From positions 434,001-498,000 of the forward strand of contig JAXGPX010000001.1 of NCBI GenBank assembly GCA_040766745.1: a DNA stretch of 64,000 nucleotides, given 5' to 3'. This stretch comes from JAXGPX01 sp040766745 (GTDB taxonomy: Bacteria > Bacillota > Sulfobacillia > Fermentithermobacillales > Fermentithermobacillaceae). The translations under genes and the position numbers were made by a program. Below the pieces are notes generated by a model. That model had not been told where the DNA came from. It saw only the letters and a program-made list of their open reading frames with translations, and did no database searches. This document shows positions 52,642 through 61,045 of the stretch, piece by piece (within the stretch, counting starts at the first letter, position 1; each line of letters starts with the position of its first letter).

Positions 52642-53411
52642 GAGCCATCACCTTCTTGATTACTCACATCCCCGAACCTGCGTTCGCGTGAGGAATACTC
52701 AACAACGGCTTTGTAAAGGTCAATAGGCCCAAAATCCGGCCACAATACATCGGTGAACACCAATTCTGAATACGCCCCTTGCCATAAAAGGAAGTTGGAC
52801 AGCCGTTTTTCGCCCGAAGTCCGAATAATGAGATCAGGGTCAGGTACCCCCTTGGTATACAGCAAATCTGCGAAATCACCCTCTGACAATTCTTTGGGAA
52901 TGTCATGCTTGTCCCTTTTAACAAGCTGCTCTGCCAGTTTTAGCGACGCATCAATTATCTCCTGCCGTCCACCGTAGTTTATGGCCAAATAGAGTTTCAA
53001 GCGGGTTCCGGCTTTCGTCTCCCTGATGACTTCTGACAAAGATTGGACCACAGGCATAGGCATACTTCGCCACCTGCCTACCGGAATCACCTGAATTCCA
53101 TTGTCCAACAGCTCTCTCTTATGTTTTCGAGTGTAGTCTATTACAAGGTTGAACAGAAATTGAATTTCATCATAGGGCCGTTTCCAGTTTTCTGTAGAAA
53201 ACACAAACAACGTGCAGTGTTCAATGCCAAGTTTAACAAGGGCAGGAATACAGCGCGTAATGCTTTCAACTCCTGCCCTGTGGCCTTCTTGCCGTTTTAG
53301 GCCCTGCCTCTGGGCCCAGCGGCCATTTCCGTCCATGATGATCCCTATATGGTTGGGGATCTTCCCTGCACTTGCCCTGGAGAGCCAAAATTCTTCATCC
53401 AGAGATTTCAC
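52635..53411 (-). CDS. uppS: Isoprenyl transferase (undecaprenyl diphosphate synthase)
   Basis: cis-Prenyltransferase that builds the C55 lipid carrier for wall synthesis. 258 aa. Motif I is IIMDGNGRWAQ (about 24-34), with FSTENWKRP, and later the basic IIRTSGEKRLSNFLLWQ and ELVFTDVLWPDF. The start is GTG overlapping the frr stop (GTGA). Confidence 0.96.
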   Translation of the reverse strand: MKSLDEEFWLSRASAGKIPNHIGIIMDGNGRWAQRQGLKRQEGHRAGVESITRCIPALVKLGIEHCTLFVFSTENWKRPYDEIQFLFNLVIDYTRKHKRELLDNGIQVIPVGRWRSMPMPVVQSLSEVIRETKAGTRLKLYLAINYGGRQEIIDASLKLAEQLVKRDKHDIPKELSEGDFADLLYTKGVPDPDLIIRTSGEKRLSNFLLWQGAYSELVFTDVLWPDFGPIDLYKAVVEYSSRERRFGDVSNQEGDGSC

Positions 53412-53968
53412 ACTTCCATTACCTCGGCTTCTTTTGCTGATGTAACGTCATCAACAATTTTCACGTACTTGTCGGTAAGCTTTTGTATTTTATCCTGGAT
53501 ACGCCTAGACTCGTCTTCTGAAATCTCTTTGTCTTTTTCAGCTTGCTTGATTTCGTCTATGGCATCTCGTCTTATGTTTCGTACCAGGACTTTCTGGCCT
53601 TCTGAGTCTTTTTTCAAAGACTTAATCAGTTCCTGGCGCCTGTCTCCTGAAAGTGGAGGAATTGTCACCCTTATTACACTTCCATCGTTTACAGGCATTG
53701 CTCCCAGATCTGATTTCTGAATTGCTTTCTCTATGTTTCCAAGGAGTTTCTTGTCCCAGGGCTGAACCACAAGGGTCCTGGGAGGAGCGACTCCAATCGA
53801 GCCTACCTGGTTTATTGGTGTGGGAATCCCATAATAGTCGACAACTACCTTTTCCAGGAGCAAAGGTGTAGCCCGCCCGGCTCTCATAGAGGCCAGGTCC
53901 TTCTTATACGCATCGATTACTTTCTTCATCCTGTCCTCTGCCTGAGTCATCAGGGTTTTTTCGTCCAT
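53408..53968 (-). CDS. frr: Ribosome recycling factor
   Basis: Splits post-termination 70S ribosomes together with EF-G. 186 aa, the standard size. Landmarks: ASMRAGRATPLLLEKVVVDYYG, QPWDKKLL, and RRDAIDEIKQAEK. The ATG follows GGGAGG at 6 nt and comes one base after the pyrH stop. Its stop overlaps the uppS GTG. Confidence 0.97.
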   Translation of the reverse strand: MDEKTLMTQAEDRMKKVIDAYKKDLASMRAGRATPLLLEKVVVDYYGIPTPINQVGSIGVAPPRTLVVQPWDKKLLGNIEKAIQKSDLGAMPVNDGSVIRVTIPPLSGDRRQELIKSLKKDSEGQKVLVRNIRRDAIDEIKQAEKDKEISEDESRRIQDKIQKLTDKYVKIVDDVTSAKEAEVMEV

Positions 53969-53969
53969 G

Positions 53970-54722
53970 TCATTCCCTCCCCACAATTGTTCCTACTTTT
54001 ACTCCCATCACTGCCTTCTCAATGTTACCATATACATCCATGTCAAAAACAATAAGAGGTATACGGTTGTCCATACAAAGAGTAGTGGCAGTTGCATCCA
54101 TTACTCGCAGGCGGCGGTTAATGACTTCAAGATAATCAAGTTGGTCGAACTTTATGGCGTCAGGATTCAGGTTGGGGTCTGAATCATAGACTCCGTCTGT
54201 GCCCTGTTTTCCCATTAGTATGGCTTCTGCACCAATCTCAGCAGCCCTTAAGGCTGCTGTCGTATCCGTAGAGAAATATGGATTGCCGGAGCCTGCACCA
54301 AATATCACGATTCTGCCCATCTTAAGGTGATGGATGGCTTTTCGCCTGATATATGGCTCTGCCACTTCCCTCATGTCTATGGCTGTCATAAGCCTTGTCT
54401 CCAGCCCCAGTTTCTCAAGCCTTTCCTGAAGGGCCATACAGTTGAGAACTGTAGCCAACATCCCCATATAGTCTGAGGTAGCTCGATCCATACCTTCTTT
54501 TTCGCCTTTGGCGCCTCGCCAGAAGTTGCCGCCTCCGACAACCACAGATATTTGGACTCCCTTTTCAGATACATCCTTTATTTGACGGGCCATTGAGTCA
54601 ACAACGTCAAGATCGAGCCCAAAACCTGTGGGCCCTGCGAAAGCCTCTCCTGACAGTTTGAGGATGACCCTATGGTATTTCAGGTGTCTTCCATCGTTAC
54701 GGCAGCTGTCTGGTTGTTCCAC
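53970..54722 (-). CDS. pyrH: UMP kinase
   Basis: Phosphorylates UMP to UDP; hexameric amino-acid-kinase fold. 250 aa. Motifs VILKLSGEAF at the start, VVGGGNFWRGAKGE, and GTDGVYDSDPN. A GTG start sits 12 nt after GGGAGG within the tsf end; no better start is nearer. It continues the standard rpsB-tsf-pyrH-frr order and is physically apart from the pyrRBCKD operon, so PyrR control is not expected. Confidence 0.97.
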   Translation of the reverse strand: MEQPDSCRNDGRHLKYHRVILKLSGEAFAGPTGFGLDLDVVDSMARQIKDVSEKGVQISVVVGGGNFWRGAKGEKEGMDRATSDYMGMLATVLNCMALQERLEKLGLETRLMTAIDMREVAEPYIRRKAIHHLKMGRIVIFGAGSGNPYFSTDTTAALRAAEIGAEAILMGKQGTDGVYDSDPNLNPDAIKFDQLDYLEVINRRLRVMDATATTLCMDNRIPLIVFDMDVYGNIEKAVMGVKVGTIVGRE

Positions 54723-54728
54723 CGAATC

Positions 54729-55328
54729 TCACTGTCCTCCCAGTTCGAAGCGGGCAAATCGTCCCACAACGATGTTTTCGCCTAACAGTGCAATGGCTTC
54801 ATTAATGATATCCCGTATCTTCTTGGAATCGTCTCTTATGAAAGGCTGCTCTAGCAAGCAAATCCCTTCATAGAATTTGGCGATTCTGCCTTCGATGATC
54901 TTGTTCATAACGGCTTCAGGTTTGCCTTCGGCCTTAGCCTTCTCACGTTCAATGGCGATTTCATGATTCACAAGTTCCTCGGGAACATTGTCTTTGGAGA
55001 CATATTGAGGATTAGCCATGGCAATATGCATGGAGATTTGCCTTGCAAGCTCTTGGAATTGATCAGTGCGTGCGACAAAGTCTGTCTCGCAGTTGAGCTC
55101 CAGAAGTACGCCAACTCTGTGGTTATGGTGAATGTAAGACACAATTCTACCCTGTTCTGCGGCACGGCTGGCTTTTTTGGCTGCCTGGGCAAGGCCCTTT
55201 TTCCTCAGCAGATCAATGGCCTTATCCATATCGCCACCTGTTTCTTCAAGGGCTCTCTTACAGTCCATCATACCTGCGCCGGTTCTTGCGCGCAGCTCTT
55301 TAATCATATCAACTGTTACCTCAGCCAC
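54729..55328 (-). CDS. tsf: Elongation factor Ts (short form)
   Basis: Guanine nucleotide exchange factor for EF-Tu. Taking GTG at 55328 (8 nt after GAGGAG) gives 199 aa starting AEVTVDMIKELRARTGAGMMDCKRAL. The N-terminal TDVGF-type motif appears as LNCETDFVARTDQF. The protein is the short form with one core half compared with about 290 aa in Bacillus, as known from Thermus and cyanobacteria. Six bases from rpsB. Confidence 0.96.
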   Translation of the reverse strand: MAEVTVDMIKELRARTGAGMMDCKRALEETGGDMDKAIDLLRKKGLAQAAKKASRAAEQGRIVSYIHHNHRVGVLLELNCETDFVARTDQFQELARQISMHIAMANPQYVSKDNVPEELVNHEIAIEREKAKAEGKPEAVMNKIIEGRIAKFYEGICLLEQPFIRDDSKKIRDIINEAIALLGENIVVGRFARFELGGQ

Positions 55329-55333
55329 ATTTA

Positions 55334-56035
55334 TCACTCCTCTTGCACCTGGACTCCTTGTTTTCCTTCCAATATTGCGTCAGACATCTTGGAGCATATG
55401 AGCTTGACGGAACGAATTGCATCGTCGTTCCCGGGGATAACATAGTCTACTTCCTCTGGGTCGCAGTTTGTATCGACAATGGCTACTACCGGAATACCAA
55501 TGCGTCGCGCCTCAAGGGTAGCAATTCGTTCTTTTCTTGGGTCAACTACGAAAAGCGCATCAGGCAGCTTCTGCATTCCCTTTATTCCGTTGAAATGCTT
55601 TTCCAGCCTTTCTTTTTCTTTTAAGAGAATCGCGTTTTCCTTCTTCGGTAGTTGATCCAGATACCCGGTACTCTCCCATTCTTCCAACTCCAGAAGCCTT
55701 TCAATTCGCTTCCTGATAGTCACAAAGTTAGTGAGTGTACCACCTAGCCACCTTTGGTTGACGTAGAACTCCCCACATCTCTTAGCTTCGTTTTCTACAG
55801 CTTCCTGAGCTTGCTTTTTGGTTCCGACAAAAAGGATACGGCCGTTATCCATGGCTATGCTTCTCAGGAAATCATAGGCTTCTTCTATCATGCGGACAGT
55901 TTTTTGAAGATCGATGATGTAGATACCGTTGCGTTCGATAAAGATGTAAGGTTTCATCTTTGGGTTCCAGCGGCGTGTTTGATGGCCAAAATGCACGCCT
56001 GCTTCCAGTAGTTGTTTCATAGAAACGACTGACAA
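55334..56035 (-). CDS. rpsB: Ribosomal protein S2
   Basis: Small subunit protein S2, 233 aa. Start taken at a TTG 9 nt after GGAGGTG, giving the usual SVVSMKQLLEAGVHFGHQTRRWNPKM opening in place of the longer frame. Landmarks: RWLGGTLTNFVTIRKR and FVVDPRKERIA. First gene of a long minus-strand cluster. Its leader can fold over the ribosome binding site (56044-56117). Confidence 0.97.
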   Translation of the reverse strand: MSVVSMKQLLEAGVHFGHQTRRWNPKMKPYIFIERNGIYIIDLQKTVRMIEEAYDFLRSIAMDNGRILFVGTKKQAQEAVENEAKRCGEFYVNQRWLGGTLTNFVTIRKRIERLLELEEWESTGYLDQLPKKENAILLKEKERLEKHFNGIKGMQKLPDALFVVDPRKERIATLEARRIGIPVVAIVDTNCDPEEVDYVIPGNDDAIRSVKLICSKMSDAILEGKQGVQVQEE

Positions 56036-56043
56036 TGTAATAT

Positions 56044-56117
56044 ACACCTCCGTGGTTCAACCGCCGCCATCACCAAGGGGGCCCCTAATTGGGCAGGCAC
56101 CACGGTGTTATGATGGC
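56044..56117 (-). promoter_or_regulatory. rpsB leader with possible ribosome-site sequestration
   Basis: Two alternative pairings in the 5' leader. ACACCGTGGT (56108-56099) can pair with ACCACGG-AGG-TGT (56056-56044), which contains the rpsB Shine-Dalgarno sequence. A competing stem GCCATCA/TGATGGC pairs 56117-56111 with 56072-56066 and encloses the first arm. Such a switch fits autoregulation by S2 or another protein. Confidence 0.5.
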
Positions 56118-56142
56118 GTGAGTGTTTAATTTTTACCTCACG

Positions 56143-56148
56143 TAGTAT
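56143..56148 (-). promoter_or_regulatory. Extended -10 element for rpsB
   Basis: Minus strand TGGTATACT: consensus -10 with extended TG and a weak -35. It lies about 110 nt ahead of the rpsB start. Confidence 0.5.
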
Positions 56149-56164
56149 ACCACATTCCAGGAAA

Positions 56165-56482
56165 CTATGCTCCGTGTATATCCAGGATTTTTCCTTTTGT
56201 GGGATGGGGAGATGTTTTCTCTCTCTTGTTTCTGCCGTGTTTGTGTTTTCCGGTTAAAGAACCTTCTGTGGCTGAGCCCTGGCTGTCTTGTGTATCAGTA
56301 TCTACCGTTGTTTCGGCAACCTCAGAACTTTCTGAAACGATCTTGGTTTTTTCAGCAATTTCCCTTGAAAAGGCCAGTGACTGTACCTGAGTCTGCATGT
56401 CGCCCTGTCTGGCGGCAGTGTCGGCCAGTTTTGCTATGTCTGGGGACTTGGGAAGCCCGGCTACAGCGTCAATCGGTCTCAT
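56165..56482 (-). CDS. Small flagellar-operon protein of unknown function
   Basis: 105-aa hydrophilic protein. It begins MRPIDAVAGLPKSPDIAKL, then a Gln/Glu-rich helix, and ends in a basic, His/Lys/Arg-rich tail (GKHKHGRNKREK) with a final ILDIHGA. From memory, clostridial flagellar operons carry similar small proteins (MSIRPIDxQV..IPK start, basic tail ending in DIRI) next to fapA and fliA; I cannot verify the relationship here. The ATG lies within the last codons of fapA, with GGAG upstream. It is the last gene of the visible flagellar run. Confidence 0.7.
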   Translation of the reverse strand: MRPIDAVAGLPKSPDIAKLADTAARQGDMQTQVQSLAFSREIAEKTKIVSESSEVAETTVDTDTQDSQGSATEGSLTGKHKHGRNKREKTSPHPTKGKILDIHGA

Positions 56483-57821
56483 TGTGCCTCACTCCGACTT
56501 CAACCTTATGTTCCGGGCAGGAGAATTCAACTGTATCAAGCCCTGCTGCCACAGTAGTGCCTGGCAGCACCAGTTTAGCACGGAAATACCCTTGCCCGGA
56601 TTTCTTAATGGAATTCTCCAACGATGCCAGTCTTGCATAGAGCTCCTTTTCTCTATCTTCGAAGAGTACGCCCATTCTTTGAAGGCGAAGATTATCGAGT
56701 TCAAGTTGATCTTGTTTCGCTCTCCGGCTGATGCCGGTGCGCTTGATCCTGCTTATTTCGGCTCTTAGTGCAGATATCTCCTTCTTGAGCCTTGCCAACT
56801 CTCTGCGTATTTTAGGGCTGGCACCTACTTCAACTACAGTTGAAATGCCCATGGTTGAACCGGCGGAATAGGCTGATACGCCAATCCCGGCCCTGATTAG
56901 CCCCCCTACTATGCGGCCTCTATCTTTACTGAGTTTCAGTTCTCGCTCGGTTTCCACAACGCTGTGCATAATCGATTCAGCAATAGCAACGTCACCATAA
57001 GCACGAACTACAGAGTTTTCACAGAACCTGGCAGATACCGATCCACCGGACTCTACAATCTCCCCAGGGGCATTTATCCCCCCCTCAACAGCAATACTTC
57101 CCGCACACGACGCTGAACCAGACAAGTTGCCTGTTACAATCAAAGATCCCCATGATGAAACCTGGAATCCCTGAAGTACATCGCCTTTTACCGTGAGGTT
57201 TCCAGGAAAGGCAATGTTGCCTGTTTCAGGGCCTATGTTCCCTATAACCTCAAAGCGGCCCATTATTCCGGGTATCTGGTTGTCGACATATGGAACACCT
57301 GACGTAGACGCTATTATGTATTTACCATCCCTTGAAGGCGAAGAATTCGGGCCGCACCTAAGAAACGGCTTTTGAGCAAAGTAAGGGATTTTCTCTCCTG
57401 TGACAGTCAACCCGAGACTGCACTTATCAAGATTTCTGACAAAGGCTAGAACTCCTCCTACCCTTACTGCTCCACGGGCCAAAATCTTATTCCACTCGTC
57501 TCTGAAGTTCGGGCCTACTCTCAGTGAGTTAGGAGGCTTGCCCTGGGATTGGCCGAACTTCAAGACTATCCTTGGTGGGATCGTACCTTTGCCCGGCTGT
57601 TCGTCATGGGGTGGAAGCCCCCAGGCTACTTTATACGGAGTACCCTCATTGCTCAGGAGGCATGCACGAATTGCAGCGTCAGAAATTCCGAAAACCACAC
57701 CATGGTTCCTAAGCGCCTCTTTAACGCCGGTAAGGGACCAACAATTAATGTCTTCAAGGGTTATCCAGGCAGACATCTTATCCTCAGAGATAGTCACTTG
57801 TATGCGTTTTTCGATGCACAT
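56469..57821 (-). CDS. fapA: FapA (DUF342) family protein
   Basis: 450-aa protein of the DUF342/FapA family. It has an N-terminal helical domain, a beta-helix-like central part (repeats with GN/GD turns: GRFEVIGNIGPETGNIAFPGN, VKGDVLQGFQVSSWGSLIVTGN) and a C-terminal coiled coil (about 365-430, ELARLKKEISALRAEISRIK). Such proteins accompany flagellar or chemotaxis genes in clostridia. Its molecular job is not established. I start at an ATG 8 nt after GGAGG; the frame opens seven codons earlier at a TTG. It follows fliA by 33 bp. Confidence 0.87.
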   Translation of the reverse strand: MCIEKRIQVTISEDKMSAWITLEDINCWSLTGVKEALRNHGVVFGISDAAIRACLLSNEGTPYKVAWGLPPHDEQPGKGTIPPRIVLKFGQSQGKPPNSLRVGPNFRDEWNKILARGAVRVGGVLAFVRNLDKCSLGLTVTGEKIPYFAQKPFLRCGPNSSPSRDGKYIIASTSGVPYVDNQIPGIMGRFEVIGNIGPETGNIAFPGNLTVKGDVLQGFQVSSWGSLIVTGNLSGSASCAGSIAVEGGINAPGEIVESGGSVSARFCENSVVRAYGDVAIAESIMHSVVETERELKLSKDRGRIVGGLIRAGIGVSAYSAGSTMGISTVVEVGASPKIRRELARLKKEISALRAEISRIKRTGISRRAKQDQLELDNLRLQRMGVLFEDREKELYARLASLENSIKKSGQGYFRAKLVLPGTTVAAGLDTVEFSCPEHKVEVGVRHNETD

Positions 57822-57854
57822 TTCCGAGTCCTCCGTCTTCAAGCTATCTGGTTA

Positions 57855-58616
57855 TCATGGGTTTGCTGAGAAGGAACCTCTGAGTCTGATTACGGCCTTG
57901 GTATGGAGCTGTGAAATTCTGGACGGAGAGACGTTCATTATCTTGGCGATTTCCTTTACAGTAAGGCCTTCATAGTAATACAGAGAGACAACCAATCTTT
58001 CTCGTTCAGGCAGCCTCTCAATGGCTTTGGCCAGAGATTCTTTCCTCAAGATCCACTCGGTTTCATCAAGAGGATCGGGAGACTTGTCATCTCGGATCTC
58101 CGGCGAACGAAAAGTAGTCTCTCCGTCATCTTGATTGCCCCATACATCCTCAAGGGACAGTATTGCAGATGATGTCATGTCCCGTAACCTCTGGTTGTAG
58201 TCTTGGAGGGGTATGTCCAGTTCAGCGGCGATTTCGGAGTCAGAGGCCGACCGGCCGAGGCGGTTTTCAAGGTTCCTGGTAGTCTCTTCAATGGCCCGGT
58301 TCCTGTGGCGAACTGACACAGGAACCCAATCCATGGACCTCAGGCCGTCTATCATGGCTCCTCGAATCCTGGCAATTGCATATGTTTCAAACTTAACTCC
58401 TCTTTGAGGGTCGAACCGTTCCATTGCGTCAAGAAGCCCGAGGCTCCCATATCCTATAAGGTCGCCTTCATCAACGTTTTTAGGTAGGTTTATTGCTACC
58501 CTTCCGGCCACATATTTCACTAGCGGCGCGTAATGGGTTATCAGATTATCCCTGGCAAGCTTGTCCTTGAGCATTTTATAGCCACGCCACAGATCATCAA
58601 GCCTTTTTGGGTCCAT
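57855..58616 (-). CDS. fliA: RNA polymerase sigma factor FliA/WhiG (sigma-28)
   Basis: Flagellar sigma factor of 253 aa. Region 2 includes YAPLVKYVAGRV, DEGDLIGYGSLGLLDAMERFD and YAIARIRGAMIDGLR. Region 3 and region 4 (LPERERLVVSLYYYEGLTVKEIAKIMNVSPSRISQLHTKAV) are complete. It directs late flagellar and chemotaxis transcription, normally restrained by FlgM. The ATG lies one base after the pilZ stop. No FlhF or FlhG gene precedes it, which is unusual. Confidence 0.93.
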   Translation of the reverse strand: MDPKRLDDLWRGYKMLKDKLARDNLITHYAPLVKYVAGRVAINLPKNVDEGDLIGYGSLGLLDAMERFDPQRGVKFETYAIARIRGAMIDGLRSMDWVPVSVRHRNRAIEETTRNLENRLGRSASDSEIAAELDIPLQDYNQRLRDMTSSAILSLEDVWGNQDDGETTFRSPEIRDDKSPDPLDETEWILRKESLAKAIERLPERERLVVSLYYYEGLTVKEIAKIMNVSPSRISQLHTKAVIRLRGSFSANP

Positions 58617-58617
58617 G

Positions 58618-59007
58618 CTATTTGACTTCACCGTGATGTCTCTCCAATCCATCGGTTAGAACAACCTGAGCTATTCTATCTCTGTCTTTTGTGGCAACTG
58701 ACACAAACATAACCGCGGCCTGTGCCTTGCCATTACCCTTGGTAAGCAGTCTGACTACCTCTCCAATACCAAATACCGGCCCCCCGGGAATGACCAGTTC
58801 AAACTCAATCAAGTCGCCTGGCCCGAGTCCTTGAACGTCCATTGGTACCGCGGCCCCGCCTGCTGAAAGGTTCAGGGTCGACGAATATTGCCAGTCACCC
58901 TCTTGATGCCCTGCGGCCCCCTGGGGAATTTTCCTGTACCAAAAAGGATAGTTAGCCTCTGCACGGAAATTGAATCGTTTTTGAGCGAAATCACCTTGCT
59001 TATTCAC
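58618..59007 (-). CDS. PilZ domain protein
   Basis: 129-aa PilZ protein, likely a c-di-GMP receptor linked to motility. The binding motif RxxxR is seen as RFNFR near residue 11, and NLSAGG corresponds to the (D/N)xSxxG motif. Only the PilZ barrel is present; the YcgR N-terminal domain is missing. A GTG start sits in the last codons of flhA (8-bp overlap). The gene is placed where flhF and flhG usually lie. Confidence 0.82.
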   Translation of the reverse strand: MNKQGDFAQKRFNFRAEANYPFWYRKIPQGAAGHQEGDWQYSSTLNLSAGGAAVPMDVQGLGPGDLIEFELVIPGGPVFGIGEVVRLLTKGNGKAQAAVMFVSVATKDRDRIAQVVLTDGLERHHGEVK

Positions 59008-61045
59008 TGCTTATCACCCTGACTGCTTCAATATTGGCTCTGTCGTCCAGTTCCTCATATGCAACAACCGATATGTCCGGAACTACCCTTGATGCAATTT
59101 CGTATACCTGGCTTCGGCACGCTGCCGATGTAAGAAGCACAGGCCTTGGAGCCCGCCTTACCACTTCGTTCATACCTGCCTGAATCGACTGCATGATTAG
59201 GGAAAGCCTTTCAGAGGAAAGGGCAACATAGGGGCCTCGGTCGCCTCTCCGGGTAGCTTCCAATATTTCATGTTCCAGAGCCGGATCCAGTGTAGCTACA
59301 GGAAACGGCCCTTTATCAAGGCCGATTTTTGTGGTAATCAATCTGGCGAGGCTTTCTCGTACCCGCATTGTCAGATAGTCTGAGTCTTTGGATATTCTTG
59401 CGGCATCAGCAATACTTTCTATGATTGTTACCAGGTCCCTGACTGGCACCCCTTCTCTCAGAAGGTTCTGAAGGACTTTTTGAACGTCTCCAAGTGAGAC
59501 AAGGTTAGGGATCGTCTCGTCAACACATGAGGCGTCTTCGGCCTTAACAAGGTCTATTAACCGCTGAGTCTCTTGTCTGGTCAGAAGCAAGTAGGCGTTT
59601 TTTCTAAGCACCTCGGTAAGGTGGGTGGCCATTACTGCTGAAGACTCAATGACTGTATAGCCTGAGGTTTCAGCTTTTTCCCTTTCGGCCTTGGGAATCC
59701 ACACTACGTCAAGGCCGAATGCCGGTTCTTTACCCGGAATACCCTGTAGTTTGCTGCCGGAAGGAGCCCCTTCGATGGCCATGAGTCGATCAGGGTACAC
59801 TTCACCTGTACCGATTTCCACACCTCTAAGGTTTATGCAGTAAGCATTAGGAGCCAACCCTGCAAAGTTATCCCTGACCCGTACTACAGGTATCAGTATG
59901 CCCAATTCAGACGCAAGCTGCCTTCTGACCATAACGATTCTGTCAATAAGGTCGCCTCCTTGAGAAGGATCGGCTACCGGCAGCAAAGCGAGTCCAAATT
60001 CGATTTCAAGCGGATCTACTTTAATTAGGCTCGATGCTGCCTCAGGGCTCTTTTGCTCCTCAAGCTCTTTTCTGTAGGCTTCTTCCCTTTCTACAGTCTC
60101 CTGAGAAACTTTGGATCGAAGAACGGACCTGCCAAGAAACAGCCAGGTTGCCCCCAGTGAAATAAGTGAGAACTTGGGTAGGCCTGGCACCAGGCTTAGT
60201 ATGATAAGGGCCCATCCTGTCATTGAAAGCACTTTAGGGGACGATGTAATCTGGCTCACAACGTCGCTACTTAGGTTTTCTCTCGAAGCGCTCCTTGTTA
60301 CAATGATGCCTGTAGCACTGGATATTACTAGCGCAGGAAGCTGGCTGACCAATCCGTCGCCTACAGTTAGCAAGGCATACCTGTGCCATGCCTCTGCCGC
60401 AGGCAAACCATGTTGCAGCATACCCACGCCAAAACCGCCAAGGAGGTTTACCGCCGTTATGACAAGGCCGGCAATGGCATCTCCTTTTACGAACTTAGAC
60501 GCACCGTCCATGGCTCCGTAGAAGTCGGCCTCCTGTTCAATTGCCCTCCGGCGTTTCCGTGCATCATCTTCTGTGATCAGCCCTGAGTTTAAATCTGCGT
60601 CAATGGACATTTGTTTTCCCGGCATGGCATCAAGGGTAAACCGGGCTGCCACTTCTGCAACCCTCTCGGCTCCTTTTGTGATGACTACAAACTGAATGAT
60701 TACGAGTATGAGGAAAATGACCAGGCCTACTACCTCATTCCCGCCTACGACAAACTGGCCGAAAGCTTGAATGATACGCCCTGCCTCGTACCGCAAGAGG
60801 ATAAGCCTGGTTGAAGATACATTAAGGGCTAATCGGAATAATGTCATGATGAGTAACAGCGATGGGAATACAGAGAATTCCAAAGGTTCCCTTGTGTACA
60901 TTGTCAATAGCAAAATGGCTATGGCTATGCTGAAATTGGCGGCTATTAGAATGTCAAGCAAGAACGGAGGAAGCGGTACCACCATCATGGCCACTATTAG
61001 AACCACCAATATTGATACGATACTGTCTTTTCCCTTACTCAACAT
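59000..61045 (-). CDS. flhA: Flagellar export gate protein FlhA
   Basis: Large export apparatus component, 681 aa. About eight membrane spans in residues 1-320, then the cytoplasmic domain that docks chaperone-substrate complexes. The cytoplasmic FHIPEP-region segment DARKRRRAIEQEADFYGAMDGASKFVKGDAIA is present. The start shares TAATG with the flhB stop. Confidence 0.97.
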   Translation of the reverse strand: MLSKGKDSIVSILVVLIVAMMVVPLPPFLLDILIAANFSIAIAILLLTMYTREPLEFSVFPSLLLIMTLFRLALNVSSTRLILLRYEAGRIIQAFGQFVVGGNEVVGLVIFLILVIIQFVVITKGAERVAEVAARFTLDAMPGKQMSIDADLNSGLITEDDARKRRRAIEQEADFYGAMDGASKFVKGDAIAGLVITAVNLLGGFGVGMLQHGLPAAEAWHRYALLTVGDGLVSQLPALVISSATGIIVTRSASRENLSSDVVSQITSSPKVLSMTGWALIILSLVPGLPKFSLISLGATWLFLGRSVLRSKVSQETVEREEAYRKELEEQKSPEAASSLIKVDPLEIEFGLALLPVADPSQGGDLIDRIVMVRRQLASELGILIPVVRVRDNFAGLAPNAYCINLRGVEIGTGEVYPDRLMAIEGAPSGSKLQGIPGKEPAFGLDVVWIPKAEREKAETSGYTVIESSAVMATHLTEVLRKNAYLLLTRQETQRLIDLVKAEDASCVDETIPNLVSLGDVQKVLQNLLREGVPVRDLVTIIESIADAARISKDSDYLTMRVRESLARLITTKIGLDKGPFPVATLDPALEHEILEATRRGDRGPYVALSSERLSLIMQSIQAGMNEVVRRAPRPVLLTSAACRSQVYEIASRVVPDISVVAYEELDDRANIEAVRVISSE

